From: UBA11164 sp002420085
Lineage (GTDB): Bacteria > Pseudomonadota > Gammaproteobacteria > Xanthomonadales > Xanthomonadaceae
Direction of reading: 5' to 3'
Length of the DNA stretch: 5,916 nt
Assembly (NCBI GenBank): GCA_031976395.1
Contig: DALYLJ010000190.1
Span: 1 to 5,916, forward strand
Shown here: in pieces, positions 1 to 5,890 of the stretch
Layout of the letters: every line of letters begins with the position of its first letter
Numbering within the stretch: the stretch's first letter is position 1
Translations under genes and position numbers: made by a program
The notes under the pieces: generated by a model
Told to the model about the DNA's origin: nothing
The model's database searches: none
Seen by the model: the letters and a program-made list of their open reading frames with translations, nothing else

Positions 1-90
1 CGACAGCATTTATACTCCTGCTCCGACCACGGCATAGAGACGCCGATCAAGATTTTCATGTCACTGCCAGCAGCTCCCACATCCGCATGA
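1..90 (+). CDS. 3' end of an unidentified gene overlapping the Fic gene
   Basis: Frame 1 is open from the window edge to a TGA at 88-90, giving 29 residues that end in MSLPAAPTSA. The stop overlaps the ATG of the Fic gene (87-89) in an ATGA junction, which is typical of translationally coupled gene pairs. I do not recognise the family from this short tail. Third-position GC is somewhat higher in this frame than in the Fic frame over the same bases, which mildly favours it as the real coding frame. Fic enzymes are sometimes preceded by a small antitoxin gene (as in VbhA-VbhT), so this could be a partner. However, no SxxxEG-type inhibitory motif is seen in the visible tail, and it could equally be the end of an unrelated long gene. 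Confidence 0.42.
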   Translation, partial: RQHLYSCSDHGIETPIKIFMSLPAAPTSA

Positions 91-944
91 CACTACCGCC
101 CGTCCTCGACCGCCAGGGCAGTCCCTTCAGTGCCAGTCCGCAATGGGTTGGGGATCTGTTCGACAGCATGTTGCAACCGGTCGTCTCTGCCGAACCTCCA
201 TCTCGACACTCCACTGCTTTCGAGTTGCTCAGCGTGCTGTACCGTCACGGCGTGCTGTCGCAGGGATTGCCAAGCACGGAATTGGATGCGGCTCTGGCCG
301 GAGCCTCGAAGCCGTCGCTACCGACGCTCGCGCGGGATTTCGCCCGAGCCGATACGACCGGACTGCTGGCCGCTGCCAGCAAATTGCTGGGCGTTCCGGT
401 TCGGCTGCGCGGGAAGCATGTTCGACTCCGGGGTGAGAATGTATTCACCCGGCACTTTGTGCCCCCTGCGGCAAAGCAGGTTCCGGAGTGTCTCAACGGC
501 CTGTGGCGAGCCCTGCGCCGTGCTGCTCACGCCTCGGCGGGTGGCGCTGCGTTCCAGCATGGCCTGATCGCTTACGCCGCCTTCTTCGCCGTGCTGACGA
601 TCCACCCGTTCGCTGATGGCAATGGCCGAACGGCGCGCATGTTCTATGCTTCGCTGTTGCGCTTGAACGCCAGCGACTGCCCGATCCTGGCATTGGCTTT
701 GCCATTGAGCTTTGCCGAGGGCGGGCGCCGTTTTCATCAGGCGGCCTTGCTGGCGCGAAGTGGTCATTTCGGCGAACTCCGGGCCAACATGGTGGATTCG
801 GTGCGTGAGGCACAGACACGTTTCGCACCGGATGTCGAGCGCTTGATTGCTGCCTTGGATGCTGGCGAGCGCGCGGCCGCTACCGTGGTTCTGCAAAGAA
901 TCCACGCCGATCTGTGCTGGGCGACGATGTCGCCCGGGGCGTGA
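87..944 (+). CDS. Fic-domain protein, putative AMPylase-type NMP transferase
   Basis: The protein has 285 residues and a complete Fic core motif, HPFADGNGRTAR, at residues 173-184. It includes the catalytic H173, the acidic D177 (metal), the GNGR phosphate-binding loop and R184. Just before it, residues 119-137 (VFTRHFVPPAAKQVP and following) match the usual flap and PPP..VP stretch of Fic/DOC enzymes, followed by predicted helices. Known Fic proteins usually transfer AMP, or another phosphate-containing group, to a hydroxyl side chain of a target protein. The target here is unknown. Residues 1-115 are an N-terminal extension I cannot assign. A clear autoinhibitory (S/T)xxxE(G/N) is absent; the nearest is S42-TAF-E46 followed by Leu. 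There is no Shine-Dalgarno before ATG 87, which fits coupling to the overlapping upstream frame. The Fic frame stays open to the window edge but has no ATG, GTG or TTG upstream, so 87 is the only start visible here. Confidence 0.88.
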   Translation: MTLPPVLDRQGSPFSASPQWVGDLFDSMLQPVVSAEPPSRHSTAFELLSVLYRHGVLSQGLPSTELDAALAGASKPSLPTLARDFARADTTGLLAAASKLLGVPVRLRGKHVRLRGENVFTRHFVPPAAKQVPECLNGLWRALRRAAHASAGGAAFQHGLIAYAAFFAVLTIHPFADGNGRTARMFYASLLRLNASDCPILALALPLSFAEGGRRFHQAALLARSGHFGELRANMVDSVREAQTRFAPDVERLIAALDAGERAAATVVLQRIHADLCWATMSPGA

Positions 945-1024
945 ACGGCACACGGGGCATCGGCTGCGCGCGATCCTGGCAATGGGCTTCGGCTGCAAAG
1001 GCTACACACCGCCGCGCCATGGGG

Positions 1025-1030
1025 CGATAA
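1025..1030 (+). promoter_or_regulatory. Possible -10 element just before thiG
   Basis: GATAAT matches the sigma70 -10 consensus at five of six bases and ends eight bases before the thiG ATG. The -35 region is poor: GCTACA at 1001-1006 matches three of six bases with an 18-bp spacer. If it is real, transcription would start almost at the ATG and the mRNA would be essentially leaderless, consistent with the lack of a Shine-Dalgarno. This is a weak call. The rest of the 93-base gap between the Fic gene and thiG shows no TPP riboswitch consensus (no CTGAGA box) and no thiS. Confidence 0.2.
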
Positions 1031-1037
1031 TCGTCGG

Positions 1038-1832
1038 ATGGAAACGCCTCGCTATGCCGATCCGCTGGTGATCGCTGGAAAAACCTACCATTCGCGCCTG
1101 CTGACCGGCACCGGCAAGTTTCGCGATCTCGAACAGACCCGCCAGGCGACCGAGGCGGCCGGTGCCGAGATCGTCACCGTCGCGATCCGCCGCAGCAACA
1201 TCGGTCAGCATCCCGATCAGCCCAGCCTGCTTGATGTGCTGCCGCCCGATCGTTTCACCCTGCTGCCCAACACGGCCGGCTGCTACACGGTCGAGGACGC
1301 GCTGCGCACCTGTCGGCTGGCGCGTGAGCTGCTCGATGGCCACAACCTGGTCAAGCTTGAAGTGCTGGGCGACGAGAAGACGCTCTATCCCAATGTGATG
1401 GGGACGCTGAAGGCGGCCGAGCAATTGGTCGCCGAGGGCTTCGAGGTGATGGTCTACACCTCGGACGACCCGATCGTGGCCCGTCAACTTGAGGAAATCG
1501 GATGTGTGGCGGTAATGCCACTGGCGGCGCCGATCGGCTCGGGACTGGGCGTGCAGAACAAGTGGAGCCTACTGGAGATCGTCGATAACGCCAAGGTGCC
1601 GGTGCTGGTCGATGCCGGCGTGGGCACCGCATCCGATGCGGCGCTGGCGATGGAATTGGGCTGCGACGGCGTGCTGATGAACACCGCCATCGCCGGTGCC
1701 CGCGATCCGGTACGCATGGCGCTGGCCATGCGTCATGCGGTCGAGGCCGGTCGTCATGCCTTCCTGGCCGGCCGGATTCCGCGCAAGCGCTACGCCAGCG
1801 CGTCGTCGCCGAGCGATGGCCTGTTCTTCTGA
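1038..1832 (+). CDS. thiG: Thiazole synthase ThiG
   Basis: ThiG is the cytosolic enzyme that builds the thiazole phosphate moiety of thiamine. It uses 1-deoxy-D-xylulose 5-phosphate, dehydroglycine and sulfur delivered as ThiS thiocarboxylate. The 264-residue protein has normal length and a (beta/alpha)8 barrel pattern. The Schiff-base lysine is K106 in VKLEVLGD. E108 and D192 (in VDAGVGTASDAA) align by spacing with the active-site Glu98 and Asp182 of the Bacillus enzyme. The phosphate-binding stretch VLMNTAIAGA lies at 212-221. The start at ATG 1038 fits the family N-terminus (DPLVIAGKTYHSRLLTGTGKF), although no good ribosome-binding site precedes it. It is separated from trmB by 15 bases, so the two are probably co-transcribed. 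No thiS is visible immediately upstream, so the sulfur carrier must be encoded elsewhere or lie before this window. Confidence 0.97.
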   Translation: METPRYADPLVIAGKTYHSRLLTGTGKFRDLEQTRQATEAAGAEIVTVAIRRSNIGQHPDQPSLLDVLPPDRFTLLPNTAGCYTVEDALRTCRLARELLDGHNLVKLEVLGDEKTLYPNVMGTLKAAEQLVAEGFEVMVYTSDDPIVARQLEEIGCVAVMPLAAPIGSGLGVQNKWSLLEIVDNAKVPVLVDAGVGTASDAALAMELGCDGVLMNTAIAGARDPVRMALAMRHAVEAGRHAFLAGRIPRKRYASASSPSDGLFF

Positions 1833-1847
1833 GTCGGCGGACCGGTC

Positions 1848-2609
1848 ATGACTGCCCAGGATCACCCTGACGACCGACCACCGGACGATCACCACCCACC
1901 GCTGGCCGATCCCGAACGGCATCGACCGGTCCGCAGTTTCGTGCTCCGCCAGGGCCGACTGACACCCGCGCAGGCACGCGCGTTCGATCAGCACTGGTCG
2001 CGCTACGGGATCGACTACCAGGGCCGGGTCTGCCCGTTCGATGCCGTGTTCGGGCGCCATGCCGACCGGGTGCTGGAGATCGGCTTCGGCAATGGTGAGG
2101 CTCTGCTGTTTGCTGCTGCCAACGATCCACTGCGCGATCACATCGGCATCGAAGTCCATCGTCCGGGCGTCGGTCGGCTGCTCAATGCACTCGCCGAGCA
2201 GAACCTGGACACGGTCCGGGTCTACAACCATGATGCGGTCGCGGTGCTCGATCACGAGATCGCGCCGGGCAGTCTGGCGGAGATCCGTATCTACTTCCCC
2301 GATCCGTGGCACAAGAAACGCCACAACAAGCGCCGTCTGATTCAGCCCGAGTTCGCCAAGCGACTGGTGCAATGCCTGAGGCCGGGCGGGCTGCTGCATC
2401 TGGCGACCGACTGGCAACCTTATGCCGAGCACATGCTGGCCGTGCTCGACGACACGCCGGGCCTGCGCAATCGGGCCGGTCCGGGTGGCTTCAGCCCCTG
2501 TCCGCCGTGGCGCCCGCAGACCCGCTTCGAGACACGCGGACTGCGCCTGGGCCACGGTGTCTGGGATCTGCTCTACGACCGCGTCGAACCTCCCACCCCA
2601 AGCCCGTGA
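1848..2609 (+). CDS. trmB: tRNA (guanine-N7-)-methyltransferase TrmB
   Basis: TrmB uses S-adenosylmethionine to make m7G46 in the variable loop of tRNAs. The 253-residue protein shows the full family pattern. The SAM-binding loop VLEIGFGNGEAL is at about 75-86, and the ribose-binding acidic residue is E101 in GIEVH. IYFPDPWHKKRHNKRR at 148-163 contains the conserved aspartate D152 of the active site. ATDWQPYAEHML follows at 186-197. The C-terminal tRNA-binding and closing motif is RPQTRFETRGLRLGHGVWDL at 222-241. The first 25 or so residues are rich in Asp, His and Pro and poorly conserved, so the exact start is less certain. ATG 1848 is preceded by only a weak GGCGG. The gene lies 15 bases after thiG and 18 bases before the permease gene, consistent with one operon. 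Confidence 0.97.
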   Translation: MTAQDHPDDRPPDDHHPPLADPERHRPVRSFVLRQGRLTPAQARAFDQHWSRYGIDYQGRVCPFDAVFGRHADRVLEIGFGNGEALLFAAANDPLRDHIGIEVHRPGVGRLLNALAEQNLDTVRVYNHDAVAVLDHEIAPGSLAEIRIYFPDPWHKKRHNKRRLIQPEFAKRLVQCLRPGGLLHLATDWQPYAEHMLAVLDDTPGLRNRAGPGGFSPCPPWRPQTRFETRGLRLGHGVWDLLYDRVEPPTPSP

Positions 2610-2627
2610 ACTGAATCCGCGCCGCGC

Positions 2628-4466
2628 GTGAACGCCTCGATCGCCCTGACCACCGACATGTTGCTCGTACTTGGGCTGGTCGGCTTCACCATGGCGATGT
2701 TCCTGCTCGACCGGGTTCGAGCCGACCTGGTCGCACTCGCGGTCCTGATCGCACTCGGGCTGCTCGGCCTGGTGCCGGCCAGCCAGGTGTTCGCCGGCTT
2801 CTCCGGCAATGCCGTCATCAGTGTCATCGCGACCATGATCCTCGGTGCCGGGCTGGATCGCACCGGCATGCTCGATCGTCTGGCGATGCTGCTGCTGCGC
2901 GCTTCACGTGGTCTGGAGGAGCGCCTGATCCTGTACACCTCGGCGGTCGCCGGGGCGATGTCGTCGGTGATGCAGAACCCTTCGGTGGCGACCCTGTTCC
3001 TGCCGGTGGCGTCGCGCCTGTCGGCGCGCACCGCCCTGCCGCTGTCGCGCATTCTGCTGCCGGTCGGCGCCGCGATCGTGATGGGCGGTGGCCTGACCAT
3101 GGTCGGCAATTCGCCGCTGATCCTGCTCAACGATCTGCTGCTGGCCGCCAACCGCAACCTTCCGCCCGGCGCCTCGACCCTGCAACCCTTCACCATCTTT
3201 GCGCCACTGCCGATCGGCCTCGCCCTGCTGCTCGGCGGCCTGCTGTTCTTCCGGCTGTTCGGCCGGAAACTGCTCACCGAAGGCAGCGACAAGGGTGTGG
3301 TGCCGGCCCGCACCGAGCGTTACTTCGCCGAGACCTACGGCATCAAGGGTGAGGTGTTCGAGTTGACCGTCACCAGCGAGAGCCCGCTGGTCGGCATGTC
3401 GGTCGGCGAAGCCGAAACCCAGTACGGTGCGCCCTTGCTGCTGGCCATCAAGACCGGCAACGAGGCCCGGCTGGCACCGCCGGCCGACACCATGATCTGG
3501 GTCGGCACCGTGCTCGGTGCGATGGCCAGTCGCGATGAGATCAACGACTACGCCCAGAACAACCTGCTGCGGGTCTCGACCCGACTGCGTCACTTCGCCG
3601 ATCTGTTCAACCCGAGTCGGGCCGGCATCTCGGAGGCGGTGGTGCCGCCCAACTCGCGCTTCATCGGCAAGGCGCAGGCCGACCTGCAACTGCGCAAGCG
3701 GTTCGGTATCAGCCTGCTGGCAATCAATCGCGATGGCCAGATCTGGCGCGAGGACATCCGCCGCATGACCATGAAGGCCGGCGACCTGCTGGTCTTCCAT
3801 TCGATCTGGACCGATCTCGCCCAGGCCGCTGAGAAGCGCGATTTCGTGGTGGTCACCGACTTCCCCAAGGCCGAGCAGCGACCGCAGAAGCTCTGGCATG
3901 CGCTGGCGATGTTCGCCCTGGCCCTGGGTCTGGCCCTGCTGACCGGGATATCGGTGCCCTTGGCCCTGATGGCCGGCGCGGTCGGCATGCTGATGCTCGG
4001 GGTGCTGAACATGGACGAAGCCTATCAGGCGATCAACTGGAAGACGGTCTTCCTGATGGCCTGCCTGATTCCCCTCGGCTGGGCCATGGATGGCACCGGC
4101 ACCGCCGCCTGGATCGCCCAGCAGACCCTGAGCCGACTGGGCTCCGACCTGCCGGTCTGGGCGCTGGAAGCGGCCGTCGGCCTGCTCACCATCGCCTTCG
4201 GTCTGGTAATCAGCCATGTCGGTGCGACCGTGGTGATGGTGCCGGTGGCAATCAGCTTCGCGCTCGCGGTGGGTGGCGATCCGGCGGTGTTCGCGCTGAT
4301 CGTGGCACTGTCGGCATCGAACAACTTCCTCAGCAGTTCCAATCCGGTGCTGTCGGTGATCATGGGACCGGCCGGCTACCGACAGGCCGATCTCTACCGG
4401 GTCGGCCTGCCCCTGACGCTCGGCTACCTGATCGTGGTCCTGCTGGTGGTCAATCTCATGCTGTAA
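2628..4466 (+). CDS. SLC13/DASS-type permease with two RCK_C-like domains
   Basis: This 612-residue inner-membrane protein has two hydrophobic halves (about 9-210 and 421-612) separated by a hydrophilic segment. That architecture is known from SLC13 family permeases (sodium/sulfate or dicarboxylate type) carrying TrkA C-terminal (RCK_C) domains. The two cytosolic repeats lie at roughly 238-310 (start EVFELTVTSESPLVGMSVGE) and 328-405 (start SEAVVPPNSRFIGKA, ending with GDLLVF). Paired SNP-type signatures sit in each half: SSVMQNPSVATLFLP (112-126) and SSSNPVLSVIMGPAGY (569-584). The latter is followed by RVGLPLTLGYL, the typical C-terminus of the family. The substrate cannot be told from sequence; sulfate, dicarboxylate or another anion are all possible. 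The start is a GTG at 2628, 18 bases after trmB, without a Shine-Dalgarno. ATG 2658 (residue 11) is an alternative that keeps the first membrane helix. Confidence 0.9.
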   Translation: MNASIALTTDMLLVLGLVGFTMAMFLLDRVRADLVALAVLIALGLLGLVPASQVFAGFSGNAVISVIATMILGAGLDRTGMLDRLAMLLLRASRGLEERLILYTSAVAGAMSSVMQNPSVATLFLPVASRLSARTALPLSRILLPVGAAIVMGGGLTMVGNSPLILLNDLLLAANRNLPPGASTLQPFTIFAPLPIGLALLLGGLLFFRLFGRKLLTEGSDKGVVPARTERYFAETYGIKGEVFELTVTSESPLVGMSVGEAETQYGAPLLLAIKTGNEARLAPPADTMIWVGTVLGAMASRDEINDYAQNNLLRVSTRLRHFADLFNPSRAGISEAVVPPNSRFIGKAQADLQLRKRFGISLLAINRDGQIWREDIRRMTMKAGDLLVFHSIWTDLAQAAEKRDFVVVTDFPKAEQRPQKLWHALAMFALALGLALLTGISVPLALMAGAVGMLMLGVLNMDEAYQAINWKTVFLMACLIPLGWAMDGTGTAAWIAQQTLSRLGSDLPVWALEAAVGLLTIAFGLVISHVGATVVMVPVAISFALAVGGDPAVFALIVALSASNNFLSSSNPVLSVIMGPAGYRQADLYRVGLPLTLGYLIVVLLVVNLML

Positions 4467-4491
4467 CCGCCGGCGTGCTTCGGGCCAGACG

Positions 4492-4821
4492 TCAGGGCTC
4501 CAGCCAGACCTCGCCGTCGCGGACCTCGACCGGCAGCCGAGCCAGGGCGGCGCCGCGACATGGACCGGACAGGCAATGTCCATCAGCCAGACGGAACCGC
4601 GCGCCATGTGCTGCGCAGATCAGATCACCGGCATCGAACAGGAAGCGCCCCGGCGCCCAGTCCAGACGCCGGCCGGCATGCGGACAGACATTCAGGAAGG
4701 CCGATACCGACGCGCCGCTGCGCACCAGGATCACGCTGATCGGCCCGTGCGGAGGCGTGATCTCGATCGCAGTCGCGCTGCCATCACGCAAATCTTCGAG
4801 TCGGCTTAACGAAGTTCTCAC
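4492..4821 (-). CDS. Small Rieske [2Fe-2S] domain protein
   Basis: The minus-strand frame encodes a compact soluble Rieske protein. Counting from the GTG at 4821 it has 109 residues. The cluster ligands are C46-P-H48 and C69-A-A-H72, in NVCPHAGRRLDW and DLICAAHGARF, followed by DGHCLSGPCRGAAL and a terminal VEVRDGEVWL strand, which is the standard fold ending. Proteins of this size usually serve as ferredoxin-like electron carriers or as small subunits like NirD-type or dioxygenase ferredoxin proteins. The partner here is unknown. An upstream in-frame ATG exists at 4986, but the extra 55 residues have no Rieske-like content and would overlap the divergent membrane-protein gene by 58 bases, so GTG 4821 just before SLSRLEDL is preferred. 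No ribosome-binding site is obvious. The gene converges on the permease gene, 25 bases apart. Confidence 0.88.
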   Translation of the reverse strand: MRTSLSRLEDLRDGSATAIEITPPHGPISVILVRSGASVSAFLNVCPHAGRRLDWAPGRFLFDAGDLICAAHGARFRLADGHCLSGPCRGAALARLPVEVRDGEVWLEP

Positions 4822-4928
4822 GAATTTGCTGTCACACGGTTGTAGGATTCGGTTTCGCCCCTGGGCTCCGTGTCGGCATTCTGCCACAGGCCCGAGGGAC
4901 GACCCGCCTGGAGCCGAACGCACGTCCC
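4822..4928. promoter_or_regulatory. Divergent intergenic region, promoter location only inferred
   Basis: These 107 bases separate the minus-strand Rieske gene from the plus-strand small membrane protein gene and must hold the start signals for both if each has its own promoter. The stretch at 4821-4850 is visibly less GC-rich than its surroundings. TAGGAT at 4843-4848 on the plus strand is a four-of-six -10 match, but I found no convincing -35 partner. No operator palindrome was evident. Confidence 0.3.
4908..4920 (+). repeat. 13-bp direct repeat, copy 1
   Basis: CTGGAGCCGAACG occurs here, nine bases before the start codon at 4929, and again at 5257-5269. The GGAG inside it (4910-4913) could act as a Shine-Dalgarno for the small membrane protein, but the 15-base spacing is long. 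Whether the repeat has a role is unknown. Confidence 0.5.
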
Positions 4929-5189
4929 ATGTCGATCTTCCATACCCGCTGGACCCGCTTCGAACTTCGCAAACCCCGCAATCCATTCCTGCGTGCCGTG
5001 TGCGCCGTGGTCGGCCTGTTCCTGCTGGCTGGCCTGGTGGTACTCGGTCTGCTGGTCGGCACCCTGATGCTGGCCTTCACCCTGCTGCATCGGCTGCTGC
5101 GCAGCGGCCCGCGCACGGCGCAGGATGGCACGGTCATCAATGGCAGCTACTCGGTGATCCGGCAACGCTCGCGGGCACTGCCGCACTGA
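4929..5189 (+). CDS. Small single-pass membrane protein, unknown function
   Basis: This 86-residue protein starts MSIFHTRWTRFELRKPRNPF and has one hydrophobic segment at about residues 23-51 (AVCAVVGLFLLAGLVVLGLL and onward). A short cytosolic or periplasmic tail ends in DGTVINGSYSVIRQRSRALPH. The Arg/Lys-rich N-terminus suggests that end stays in the cytosol. The tail resembles the 'VIxGxYxVV' endings of small conserved proteobacterial membrane proteins, but I cannot name a family. Evidence that it is real: a clean hydrophobic helix with basic flanks, divergent placement from the Rieske gene, and a stem-loop starting 13 bases after the stop. No function is proposed; it may share regulation with the Rieske gene. 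Confidence 0.7.
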   Translation: MSIFHTRWTRFELRKPRNPFLRAVCAVVGLFLLAGLVVLGLLVGTLMLAFTLLHRLLRSGPRTAQDGTVINGSYSVIRQRSRALPH

Positions 5190-5247
5190 GTCGCAAACGA
5201 CACGGCCGCTGCGATCGCTGACCAGTCGCAGCGGCCGTCATCAGTGC
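5183..5247 (+). terminator. Nested stem-loop after the small membrane gene, likely terminator
   Basis: A perfect 13-bp inverted repeat, ACGGCCGCTGCGA at 5202-5214 and TCGCAGCGGCCGT at 5226-5238, encloses an 11-base loop. An outer 7-bp pair, GCACTGA (5183-5189, containing the TGA stop) and TCAGTGC (5241-5247), can extend it. The position directly after a gene favours a transcription terminator, but there is no T-run on either side, so it would be a non-canonical or bidirectional one, or an mRNA-stabilising hairpin or protein site. The rest of the gap to mscL (5248-5448) holds only minor hairpins, such as GCGCC-TGAT-GGCGC at 5293-5306 and GGCC-TTC-GGCC at 5391-5401. Confidence 0.6.
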
Positions 5248-5256
5248 AACGACCGG

Positions 5257-5269
5257 CTGGAGCCGAACG
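5257..5269 (+). repeat. 13-bp direct repeat, copy 2
   Basis: This is the second copy of CTGGAGCCGAACG, in the leader region about 180 bases before mscL. Copy 1 lies at 4908-4920, also upstream of a gene. The flanking bases differ, so the identity is confined to the 13 bases. Confidence 0.5.
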
Positions 5270-5436
5270 ACGATTCCGGCTAGGCTGGTCCGGCGCCTGA
5301 TGGCGCAAGCTTCACACAGACATCGCGCCCGCCCCTGCCGCTGCCCGCCCCAGTCTCCGACCGGCTCGCCGATCGGTCCACGACATCGGCGGCCTTCGGC
5401 CACAAGCGGTTCGCGCGGCCTTCCATCCCTACCAGC

Positions 5437-5440
5437 GGAG
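5437..5440 (+). promoter_or_regulatory. Ribosome-binding site of mscL
   Basis: GGAG ends eight bases before the ATG at 5449. It is the only well-placed Shine-Dalgarno in the window and fixes the mscL start. Confidence 0.75.
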
Positions 5441-5448
5441 TCGGTGCC

Positions 5449-5853
5449 ATGAGTCTGATCAAGGAATTCAAGGATTTCGCGATGCGCGGCAATGTCATCG
5501 ATCTCGCCGTCGGCGTGGTCATCGGCGCCGCGTTCGGCAAGATCGTCGCTGCATTGGTGGACAAGATCATCATGCCACCGATCGGCCTGCTGATCGGTGG
5601 CATCGATTTTTCGGAGTTCGTCATCGTCCTGCGCGAGGCCAGCGCCGACACCCCAGCCGTGGTGCTGGGCATCGGTGAATTCATCAATACCCTGATCCAG
5701 TTCGTGATCGTCGCCTTCGCGATCTTCATCGTGATCAAGGCGATCAATGCATCCCGCCGCAGGCAGGACGCCGAGCCGGCACCGACGCCGCCCGAGCCCA
5801 GCGAGGAAGTCCGGCTGCTCACCGAAATTCGCGACGCGCTCAAACAACGCTGA
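5449..5853 (+). CDS. mscL: Large-conductance mechanosensitive channel MscL
   Basis: MscL is the homopentameric inner-membrane channel that opens under membrane tension and releases solutes during hypo-osmotic shock. The 134-residue length is close to the 136 residues of the E. coli protein. The amphipathic N-terminal helix SLIKEFKDFAMRGNVIDLA leads into the pore-lining first helix (about 15-43), with the small-residue constriction region VGVVIGAAFGKIV (21-33, G22 corresponding to E. coli G22). IIMPPIGLLIGGIDF (40-54) is near identical to the enterobacterial protein. The periplasmic loop spans about 55-73 and the second helix about 74-98. A charged linker (ASRRRQDAEPAPTPPEP) then leads to the C-terminal bundle helix EEVRLLTEIRDALKQR. 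It appears to be a single-gene unit preceded by a hairpin and a 200-base leader. Confidence 0.98.
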   Translation: MSLIKEFKDFAMRGNVIDLAVGVVIGAAFGKIVAALVDKIIMPPIGLLIGGIDFSEFVIVLREASADTPAVVLGIGEFINTLIQFVIVAFAIFIVIKAINASRRRQDAEPAPTPPEPSEEVRLLTEIRDALKQR

Positions 5854-5890
5854 CACCACCGTCCACCGCCATCGGCCACCGCTCGCCGTC

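Noticed and set aside
945..1037. TPP riboswitch or thiS gene before thiG
   Set aside because: No CTGAGA-type box or TPP aptamer pattern is visible and no frame ends with a GG tail.
1569..2555. 328-codon minus-strand open frame across thiG and trmB
   Set aside because: It runs opposite two well-identified genes and has no recognisable family features.
4467..4491. Terminator between the convergent permease and Rieske genes
   Set aside because: The 25-base gap has no convincing stem-loop or T-run on either strand.
2904..4607. 567-codon minus-strand open frame opposite the permease gene
   Set aside because: It lies antisense to a clear transporter. Its protein is a low-complexity mix of Gln, His, Arg, Asp and Gly without a domain, the usual shadow of a GC-rich gene.
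4475..5221. 248-codon plus-strand open frame across the Rieske gene
   Set aside because: It overlaps the Rieske gene and the small membrane gene in other frames, and its product is Arg/Pro-rich without hydrophobic core patterns.
5300..5452. 50-codon frame (MAQASHRHRARPCRC...) ending in an ATGA overlap with mscL
   Set aside because: The ATGA junction with mscL is suggestive, but the product is almost only Arg, Pro, Ser and Gly, has no ribosome-binding site, and mscL has its own good Shine-Dalgarno. Probably chance.
5137..5859. 240-codon minus-strand open frame over mscL
   Set aside because: It is antisense to mscL and rich in Asp, Arg, His and Gln, consistent with a codon-bias shadow.
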